Assembly: GCA_036788215.1 (NCBI GenBank)
Contig: DAIQNV010000071.1
Coordinates: 1 to 16,380, forward strand
Origin: DAIQNV01 sp036788215
GTDB lineage: Bacteria; Planctomycetota; Phycisphaerae; Phycisphaerales; UBA1924
Direction of reading: 5' to 3'
Length of the DNA stretch: 16,380 bases
This document shows, in pieces, positions 7,166 through 12,907 of the stretch. Position 1 is the stretch's first letter. Each line of letters opens with the position of its first letter. The translations under genes were made by a program, and so were the position numbers. The notes under the pieces were generated by a model. It searched no databases and was not told the DNA's origin. It saw nothing but the letters and a program-made list of their open reading frames with translations.

Positions 7166-9001
7166 ATGCTCCAGACACGGATTCTCGGGAAGTTGCTGCG
7201 GGGGAAGGCAACGCCTTTCCAGATCGCTTCGGCGTGCGTGCTGGGGGCGTTGCTCGGCGCCCAGCCCGGTTTCGGCGAGGCGCCGGGGCTGGTGGTGTCG
7301 CTCTTGGCGCTGCTGCTGGTGCTGAATGCGAACCTGTTCTTCGCGGGGCTTGTGGGGGCGGCGACGAAGCTGGTCTCGCTGGCGCTGGTGGCGGTGCAGT
7401 TCGAGATCGGGCTGTTCCTGGTGGATGGCCCGCTCGAAGGGCTGTTCCGGGCGCTGATCAATGCTCCGGTGCTCGCGTGGTTCGGGTTTGACAACTATGT
7501 CGCGGTGGGCGGGCTGGTGGTCGGGGGCGTCGTCGGCGCGGTGTCGGCGGTGGCCTTCGTGGGGCTGGTGGGGTCGTTCCGCAAGAAGATGGCGGACTTC
7601 GAGGAGGGCTCGGACCGCTACAGGGCGTGGGCGGGTAAGGGGTGGGTGAAGTTCCTGTCGTGGGTGCTGATCGGCGGGAAGAAGGGCAAGAAGACCTACC
7701 GCGAACTCCTCGAGAAGAAGAAGGGGCTGCCGATCCGGATCCCCGGGGTGATCGTGGCGGCGCTCTTGATCGGCGCGGTCGTTGCGATCCCGTTCGTGCT
7801 GAGCGACCGGGTCGTGACCGACGTGGTGCGGACGCAGCTTGCGCAGGCGAACGGGGCGACGGTGGACCTGGCTTCGGCGAGCGTCGACATGGGCGCGGGG
7901 TCGGCGACGCTGACGGGCCTGGCGGTGGCGGACCGGGGGAACCTGGACCGGAACCTCATCGAGGCGGACTCGGTGGTCGCGGACTTTGACACGAGCGACC
8001 TCCTGCGGAAGCGGGTGACGATCGCGCAGGCGGTCCTCAGCGAGGTGAGGCGGGACACAATGCGCCCGACGCGGGGAGTGCTGATCGGGCGGCCCGCGAA
8101 GCCCGAGCCGACGCCCCCGTCGACCGATGAGCACGAGGGTGGGCTGGAGAAGTACCTGAGGCAGGCGGAGGAGTGGAAGGAGCGGCTGGGGCGGGTGAAG
8201 GAATGGCTGGACGAGCAGGGGGCGCGGGACCCCGATGCCCCGGTCGACCCGGATGCGGCGCCGGGGCGGGTGCCCCGGGGCGAGACACTGGAGGAACGCC
8301 TCCGCCGGCGGGCGCGGGAGTTGGGCTACACCAAGGTGACGGCTCAGCACCTCGTGGAGGGGTATCCCAGGGCGCTGATCCGGGAGCTGCGGGTGGAAGG
8401 CGTGTCGAGCGCGGGCGACAGCTGGGTGCTGGATGTCGCGGGGACGAACCTGTCGACAGACCCGGCGCTCGTGCCCGAGCCTGCGGGGCTGGAGGTCACG
8501 AGCCGGGCGGGCGATGTGGCGGTGCGGGTGGAGCTGCCTGCGGGGGGCACGGGGGCGGCGCAGGTCGTTGCCAGGCTGACGGGGCTCTCGGGCGATGCGG
8601 TGGCGGGGTTGCTCGAGACGACGGGCGAGCCGCCCTTCAGCGGGGGAACGGTGGACATCGACTTCGACGCTGCGGTGCTCGGGGGCGTGATCGATGCGCC
8701 GCTGTACGCGACGCTGCGGAACGCGACGGTGCTCATCCCGGGCTCCGGGCCGACGCAGGTTGCTGAGCTGCGGGTGCCCATCCGGCTCTCCGGGCCGATC
8801 GACAACCCGAAGGTGCGCCTGGATCCGGGTGACTTCGCGGACGCCCTGGCGAAGGCGGGCAAGGCGGAGGCGGCGCGGCGCATCGAGGAAGAGGCGGGCA
8901 AGGCTGTCGACAAGGCGCTCGAGCGGGTGGACGACGAGACGAAGGACAAGGTGCGGGGGGCGCTCGATTCGATCCTGGGCGGGCGGAAAGAGAAGCCCTG
9001 A
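7166..9001 (+). CDS. TIGR03546-TIGR03545 fusion: polytopic N-terminus plus AsmA-like periplasmic domain
   Basis: The 611-aa protein has two halves. Residues 1-175 are hydrophobic, with likely membrane segments near 19-40, 42-65, 68-86 and 112-136; the start (GKATPFQIASACVLGALLGAQPGF) resembles DUF2062/TIGR03546. After a basic loop (136-190, many KK) a further segment spans 193-212. The rest is a soluble region resembling TIGR03545 and AsmA-like proteins: ATVDLASASVDMGAGSATLTGLAVAD at 231-256, a charged stretch near 310-390, then long beta-rich segments. From memory of those family descriptions, the two are usually adjacent genes in bacteria with outer membranes; here they would be one polypeptide. 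AsmA-like proteins act in lipid transport across the envelope, so that role is a guess. Family identity was not checked by search. Confidence 0.7.
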   Translation: MLQTRILGKLLRGKATPFQIASACVLGALLGAQPGFGEAPGLVVSLLALLLVLNANLFFAGLVGAATKLVSLALVAVQFEIGLFLVDGPLEGLFRALINAPVLAWFGFDNYVAVGGLVVGGVVGAVSAVAFVGLVGSFRKKMADFEEGSDRYRAWAGKGWVKFLSWVLIGGKKGKKTYRELLEKKKGLPIRIPGVIVAALLIGAVVAIPFVLSDRVVTDVVRTQLAQANGATVDLASASVDMGAGSATLTGLAVADRGNLDRNLIEADSVVADFDTSDLLRKRVTIAQAVLSEVRRDTMRPTRGVLIGRPAKPEPTPPSTDEHEGGLEKYLRQAEEWKERLGRVKEWLDEQGARDPDAPVDPDAAPGRVPRGETLEERLRRRARELGYTKVTAQHLVEGYPRALIRELRVEGVSSAGDSWVLDVAGTNLSTDPALVPEPAGLEVTSRAGDVAVRVELPAGGTGAAQVVARLTGLSGDAVAGLLETTGEPPFSGGTVDIDFDAAVLGGVIDAPLYATLRNATVLIPGSGPTQVAELRVPIRLSGPIDNPKVRLDPGDFADALAKAGKAEAARRIEEEAGKAVDKALERVDDETKDKVRGALDSILGGRKEKP

Positions 9002-9020
9002 CCGGGCGTCACTCGCCCGG
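9002..9020. terminator. Bidirectional hairpin between convergent genes
   Basis: CCGGGCG (9002-9008) pairs perfectly with CGCCCGG (9014-9020) around a 5-nt loop, one base after the TGA of the upstream + gene. The loop holds the stop codon of the convergent minus-strand gene (9011-9009). There is no U-tract on either side, so factor-independent termination is plausible but not certain. Confidence 0.5.
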
Positions 9021-9290
9021 GAGGCGCATCCGCTCGGCGAGATCGGGCACGAGCCGGCGCACGGTCGCGATGTCGAACCGCTCCGGGAGCGGGCGGAGGG
9101 AGAGCTCGGGGAGCGCGGCGCGGAGGGCTGCTTCGACCACGCGCGAGGGGGGCGTCGAGCCCCCGCTCAGGTGGTCGTGGTCGACCCATGCGAGCGTCAC
9201 GCGGTGGGTGGTCCGGCGACCGTCAGAGCGGTCGATCGCGATCTCGTAGGTCCAGCCCCGGTCGGATTCGATCTCAGCCCCTAACGACAC
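9009..9290 (-). CDS. Conserved-looking hypothetical protein, 93 aa
   Basis: I do not recognise a named family. The product has an N-terminal beta hairpin (WTYEIAIDRSDGRRTTHRVT, 13-32), then WVDHDHLSGGSTPPSRVVEAALRAAL and a C-terminal helical part with LPERFDIATVRRLVPDLAERM (68-88). It is soluble, with no signal peptide. GTG 9290 was chosen because the protein-like pattern begins there; a TTG at 9341 would add 17 residues encoded largely by the infC 3' hairpin, and neither start has a good Shine-Dalgarno sequence. It lies downstream of infC on the same strand with a 61-bp gap and could be co-transcribed. Codon usage (G/C at third positions) matches its neighbours, which supports it being real. 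Confidence 0.6.
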   Translation of the reverse strand: MSLGAEIESDRGWTYEIAIDRSDGRRTTHRVTLAWVDHDHLSGGSTPPSRVVEAALRAALPELSLRPLPERFDIATVRRLVPDLAERMRLPGE

Positions 9291-9319
9291 CGCCGCCCCG
9301 GTGGTGACGGGGCGGCGGT
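9289..9319 (-). terminator. Strong hairpin after infC, overlapping the next start codon
   Basis: An 11-bp perfect stem pairs 9289-9299 with 9309-9319 around a 9-nt loop, 33 bp past the infC stop. No T-run follows on either strand. On the minus strand its far arm includes the first two bases of the GTG start of the downstream gene (9290-9288). It may terminate or attenuate infC transcription, or hide that start. Confidence 0.5.
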
Positions 9320-9351
9320 CTGGATCGGTGCCATTGGGCAAGGGTGATGGA

Positions 9352-10128
<777 letters not shown>

Positions 10129-10135
10129 GGAACAA

Positions 10136-10140
10136 CTCCT
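10136..10140 (-). promoter_or_regulatory. Shine-Dalgarno of infC that selects the ATC start
   Basis: On the minus strand AGGAG runs 10140-10136, then a 7-nt spacer, then ATC (10128-10126). It is the best ribosome-binding site in this leader, and it is too far from either nearby ATG. Confidence 0.75.
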
Positions 10141-10158
10141 GTCTGCGCCGATACTTGT

Positions 10159-10222
10159 GGCTCGGCTACCCCGGGAGCCTCGCCGGCCCCCGCGTCTCAT
10201 GGGCGGCACAGCGCCTGCCCAT
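10159..10222 (-). ncRNA. Structured infC 5' leader with two hairpins
   Basis: With a start site near 10220 the leader is about 90 nt. Hairpin 1 (10222-10199) pairs ATGGGC with GCCCAT, with an inner GGC/GCC stem and a 5-nt loop, right at the 5' end. Hairpin 2 (10184-10159) pairs GGC and GGCT with AGCC and GCC around a tandem GA/AG internal loop and an 8-nt loop. The Shine-Dalgarno lies 19 nt further on. This could be an autoregulatory leader; I do not recognise a known infC leader motif. Confidence 0.45.
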
Positions 10223-10226
10223 ATGA

Positions 10227-10255
10227 AATCTATCCGAGGCTGACCCCTGAAACAA
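10227..10255 (-). promoter_or_regulatory. infC promoter
   Basis: On the minus strand, -35 TTGTTT (10255-10250), a 17-nt spacer and -10 TAGATT (10232-10227) give a well-formed sigma-70-type promoter. It lies between the kinase stop and the infC leader, so infC need not depend on kinase transcription. Confidence 0.65.
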
Positions 10256-10324
10256 GCCCCGCCCATCGGGTTCGGAGGAGCGTGAACCGGCGCTCAGACG
10301 GGGCGCGGAGGGGCGGAGCGGGGG

Positions 10325-11836
10325 TCAGTTGACCGCGAAGAGGATGTTGGCGACGAGGCTCAGCAGGAAGAGGACCGACAGGAAGATGAACATGGGGGCC
10401 CGGACCTGCTCGCCCAGCGTCAGGGGGGCCGGGCGGGAGGTGTCGACCGCGATCTCGCCCGCGGCTGCGGATTCCTCCGCAGAGGCCATCGCGGCGAGGG
10501 TGTCGCTGGCGACGAGCTCGCGGTGGGCGAGGGGCGGGGCCTCTCCGTTGCGGACGGCGCGGAGGTCGATGAGGAGGTCCTTACAGGACTGGTAGCGGTC
10601 GGCGACCTTCTTGGCCATCATCATCTCGATGACCTCGCCGACACCGTTGGAGAGCTTGGGGTTGACATGGTCTGGGGCGACGAGCGGGGCCTTGAGGTGC
10701 TTGCTCATCACGCTGGAGGGGTTCTTGCCCTCGAAGGGGACCTGGCCGGTCACCATGTGGTACATGGTGGCGCCGAGGGAGTAGATGTCGGCGGGGGCGC
10801 CGATGTCCTTCTCTCCGCGGATCTGCTCGGGGCTGATGTAGTAGGGCGTGCCGAAGGCCTTGCCGGCCTCGGCTTCGGCGGCCTCCTTGTCGGAGATCGC
10901 CCGGGCGAGGCCCATGTCGGCGAGCTTCACGCTGCCGGACGAGGTGATCATGATGTTCTTGGGCTTGACGTCGCGGTGCACGAGCCCCCGCTCGTGGGCG
11001 TGCTGCAGGGCCTCGGCGACCTGCATCACGATCTCGATGGCGTCGTTCTCGGGGTAGCGCTTCCTGGCGACGATGTCGTCGTGGACGGTGCGTCCCTCGA
11101 CGTACTCCATCACGAAGTAGTAGAGGTCGCCGGCGCGGCCCACGTCGAAGGCCTGCACGATGTTGGGGTGGTTGAGCTGGGCGGCGGCGCGGCCCTCGTT
11201 GTAGAACCGTTCGATGAACTGGGGGTTGGTGCTGAACTTCTTGGGCAGCACCTTGATGGCGACCGGGCGGTCGAGGCTGACCTGGCGGGCCTTGAAGACC
11301 TTGGCCATGGCGCCGGCGCCCAGTTTGCTCTCGACCCGGAAGCCCGGGATCTGCTGGCCCGAGCGCTCCTCCTCGACGATCTGGCGGAGGCGGGCGAGCT
11401 GGCGCTCGGTGACGTACTCGTTCTGGACCAGGAGCTGGGCCAGGGAGCGGGCGGCGGGCGCATCGCTCCCGCTCGCGAGCGTCTGGCAGTGCTTGACCTC
11501 TTCAGGGGTGGCGAGCCCGCGCTCGATCGCGAGCTGGCCCACGAGGGTGTCGAAGCTGGTGCCGGCCTTGGACCCGCCCTTGCTCCCCCCCCGGGAGCCG
11601 GCCTGCGACCCGTCGCTGCCCGAAGAGGGGGACTCGGCGGGGGAGGCGTCGGAGGGCGACTCCGAACCTTTACCGGACGAATTCGTCGCGCCGGGGGCGG
11701 CGGGCCGACGGGGCGAGCCCTCGACGCGGGTGGCCATCATGCGGGGGTCCAGGGCATCGGTGTCATCGGGCGACCGACCCGCATCCTGCGCGGGGCGCTC
11801 GGTCTCGCCGCGGACATCTGATCGGTGCTGTGCCAT
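10325..11836 (-). CDS. Membrane-anchored serine/threonine protein kinase
   Basis: The product is 503 aa from ATG 11836. Residues 40-92 are a Ser/Gly-rich linker. Residues 94-160 are helical with two similar units (VGQLAIERGLATPEEV and LAQLLVQNEYVTERQLARL) that recall the N-terminal module of GspE/PilB-type ATPases. A Hanks-type kinase domain spans about 167-428: Gly loop LGAGAMAKV (172-180), VAIK with K195, E214 in helix C, HRDVKPKN (287-294, catalytic D289), DMG instead of DFG (307-309) and SPE (335-337). All catalytic residues are present, so it should be active. A single membrane helix at 482-500 ends the protein, leaving the kinase in the cytoplasm as a tail-anchored protein without an external sensor. 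The upstream extension to 12217 is non-coding in character. Confidence 0.92.
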   Translation of the reverse strand: MAQHRSDVRGETERPAQDAGRSPDDTDALDPRMMATRVEGSPRRPAAPGATNSSGKGSESPSDASPAESPSSGSDGSQAGSRGGSKGGSKAGTSFDTLVGQLAIERGLATPEEVKHCQTLASGSDAPAARSLAQLLVQNEYVTERQLARLRQIVEEERSGQQIPGFRVESKLGAGAMAKVFKARQVSLDRPVAIKVLPKKFSTNPQFIERFYNEGRAAAQLNHPNIVQAFDVGRAGDLYYFVMEYVEGRTVHDDIVARKRYPENDAIEIVMQVAEALQHAHERGLVHRDVKPKNIMITSSGSVKLADMGLARAISDKEAAEAEAGKAFGTPYYISPEQIRGEKDIGAPADIYSLGATMYHMVTGQVPFEGKNPSSVMSKHLKAPLVAPDHVNPKLSNGVGEVIEMMMAKKVADRYQSCKDLLIDLRAVRNGEAPPLAHRELVASDTLAAMASAEESAAAGEIAVDTSRPAPLTLGEQVRAPMFIFLSVLFLLSLVANILFAVN

Positions 11837-11858
11837 GAACCGGAACCGCCCACTGGTG

Positions 11859-11875
11859 GCCGGCGAGTTGCCGGC
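11859..11875 (-). other. Hairpin at the 5' end of the kinase mRNA
   Basis: On the minus strand GCCGGC (11875-11870) and GCCGGC (11864-11859) pair around a 5-nt loop. This begins only a few bases after the predicted start site and 22 nt before the ATG at 11836, which has no clear Shine-Dalgarno sequence. It may stabilise the mRNA or tune translation. Confidence 0.4.
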
Positions 11876-11884
11876 GATCCCGGG

Positions 11885-11913
11885 ACGGTAAATCCCGGGG
11901 TATGTCCTGTCAA
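11885..11913 (-). promoter_or_regulatory. Promoter of the Ser/Thr kinase gene
   Basis: On the minus strand a consensus -35 TTGACA (11913-11908), a 17-nt spacer and -10 TACCGT (11890-11885) form the best promoter in the window. The predicted start site is near 11878, giving a leader of about 42 nt. The same -10 hexamer occurs before pcrA. Confidence 0.75.
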
Positions 11914-12017
11914 CGCCGCCCGGACGCGTCCGCTGGGGTACACCAGTTTCAGAACACGCGGTCGGGCCGGCTCTCCGATACGGGGCATTGCCCCGGGCGG
12001 ATCGTACCAATACGCAA

Positions 12018-12076
12018 CGAAGGGCCGAACCTTCGATCCGGAAGTCTTGCTCCCGGATGATCGGGCGTGCCCGATC
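12018..12076. repeat. Three abutting hairpins
   Basis: Dyads lie end to end without a spare base: CGAAGG/CCTTCG (12018-12035, 6-nt loop), ATCCGG/CCGGAT (12036-12058, 11-nt loop) and GATCGGG/CCCGATC (12059-12076, 4-nt loop). The abutment would allow coaxial stacking in RNA. Confidence 0.8.
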
Positions 12077-12161
12077 GACCCATCCAGACTGCCCTCTACC
12101 CCGCGAGCGAGGGCCCACGACCGTCCGCGAGGGCTCGGGCGCGACCGAGAACGCGTGCAGA

Positions 12162-12187
12162 GACGCCCAAAGCGTCCCACGGACGCT
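12162..12187. repeat. Pair of mutually exclusive hairpins
   Basis: GACGC (12162-12166) can pair with GCGTC (12172-12176). Alternatively AGCGTCC (12171-12177) pairs with GGACGCT (12181-12187) around a 3-nt loop. The two share 12172-12176 and cannot coexist. The second is the stronger. Confidence 0.7.
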
Positions 12188-12332
12188 GAGCCGGCTGCAG
12201 GCCGGTCCCCTGCGCATGACGACTGGACACGCGCGGGCCGAGTGTTCTCGGGCTCGCGCTCTTGTGGGCCGCCCGGGGGTCGGTGCTCTTCCCGGGAGCG
12301 TGCGGCCCGCTCATGATCTCCGGTTCACGGGC

Positions 12333-12446
12333 CTCATCGGGGCCGAAATGCCCGATGAGATCCTCGATGTAACCTTCCCGCAGCGGTGCGGCGCGCCGCT
12401 GTGCCGATAGGCAAAGCGCCCTTCGCCTGCAGGCGCCCATCGGCAC
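12333..12446. repeat. Cluster of three strong stem-loops
   Basis: A 9-bp perfect stem joins CTCATCGGG (12333-12341) and CCCGATGAG (12351-12359). Next CAGCGG (12381-12386) pairs with CCGCTG (12396-12401). Then GTGCCGAT (12401-12408) pairs with ATCGGCAC (12439-12446), enclosing a GCGCC/GGCGC stem (12416-12420 with 12432-12436). The last lies 56 bp before the DUF2750-like start. Confidence 0.8.
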
Positions 12447-12502
12447 CGAGAACGTGGGATCGGCCGATCAGCACGACGACCAGACCATCTGAGGGACCGC
12501 CC

Positions 12503-12874
12503 TTGTCCGCCAGCGACAATGCCCGAGCGTTTTTCACGGAGATCGGTGCCTCGCACGAGGTGTGGGGCGTCGAGTACGACGACGAGCGGGCGATCGACCC
12601 GGTCTGGCACCCGGCGGATGACTACGCGGTCCGCCCGTTCTGGTCGAGCCGGAGGCGGGTGGAGGAGATGCTGGCGGGCCCCCTGTCGGGGCGGCAGCTC
12701 CGGGCGGGGGTGGTGCCGGCGAAGCGGTTCATCAAAAAGGTGCTGCCGGCGATGCGGGACTCGGGGCAGCTCTGCGGGATCAACTGGGCCGGCCCCCAGG
12801 CCCGGGGGCACAACCGGGCGCCGGAGGAGGTCATCGAGATGCTGAAGCTGGCGCTCAAGGGCAAGCTGGCCTGA
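12503..12874 (+). CDS. DUF2750-like small protein
   Basis: The 123-aa protein probably starts at TTG 12503, because GAGGG (12491-12495) lies 7 nt upstream and the sequence becomes protein-like from there; codons further 5' belong to the structured region. The C-terminal half resembles DUF2750: FWSSRRRVEEMLAGPLSGRQLRAGVVPAKRFIKKVLPAMRDSGQLCGINW (46-95), with the F-I-KK-LP-M-GQL-G-NW pattern. The N-terminal part (FFTEIGASHEVWGV) is also typical. The family has no known reaction. There is no signal peptide or membrane segment. It lies 33 bp before pcrA on the same strand, and its stop codon overlaps a possible -35 for pcrA. Family assignment is moderate; the gene itself is well supported. Confidence 0.7.
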   Translation: MSASDNARAFFTEIGASHEVWGVEYDDERAIDPVWHPADDYAVRPFWSSRRRVEEMLAGPLSGRQLRAGVVPAKRFIKKVLPAMRDSGQLCGINWAGPQARGHNRAPEEVIEMLKLALKGKLA

Positions 12875-12900
12875 CCGGGACCGGCCGTCTCGGCTACCGT
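12871..12900 (+). promoter_or_regulatory. Putative promoter of pcrA (leaderless)
   Basis: CTGACC (12871-12876), which includes the stop codon of the preceding gene, lies 18 nt before TACCGT (12895-12900). TACCGT ends 7 nt before ATG 12908, and no Shine-Dalgarno sequence is present. Confidence 0.45.
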
Positions 12901-12907
12901 CCGGGCG

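Larger units (their letters stand above)
11914..12502. other. 589-bp intergenic region dense in inverted repeats; no credible gene
   Basis: This is by far the longest non-coding stretch, between the divergent kinase and DUF2750-like genes. No frame has protein-like composition. It holds at least eleven perfect dyads. In order: palindrome CGGACGCGTCCG (11921-11932); stems 11981-11995, 12018-12035, 12036-12058 and 12059-12076; alternative stems 12162-12176 and 12171-12187; stems 12191-12205, 12266-12308 (two-part), 12333-12359 and 12381-12401; a stem closing 12401-12446; and palindrome GATCGGCCGATC (12458-12469). I found no signature of RNase P RNA, tmRNA, SRP RNA or a named riboswitch. G-U wobbles in three stems favour a + strand RNA and one favours the minus strand, so the direction is open. 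Confidence 0.6.

Noticed and set aside
10129..10266. In-frame upstream extension of infC
   Set aside because: It crosses the infC promoter and leader hairpins; the Arg/Gly-rich translation has no match to IF-3.
11837..12217. In-frame upstream extension of the kinase
   Set aside because: It crosses a consensus promoter (11885-11913) and the dyad-rich region, and the translation is not protein-like.
12365..12380. TAACCT at 12370-12375 as a promoter for the DUF2750-like gene
   Set aside because: No acceptable -35 at 16-18 nt upstream, and it lies between strong hairpins; not enough to call.
11988..12446. ORFs on both strands inside the structured intergenic region (about 116-163 codons)
   Set aside because: Composition is Arg/Pro/Ala-rich with no periodicity or domain, and overlapping frames on both strands look equally poor.
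11914..12502. RNase P RNA, tmRNA or SRP RNA in the structured region
   Set aside because: None of the universally conserved segments of these RNAs could be found on either strand by eye; a covariance search is still needed.
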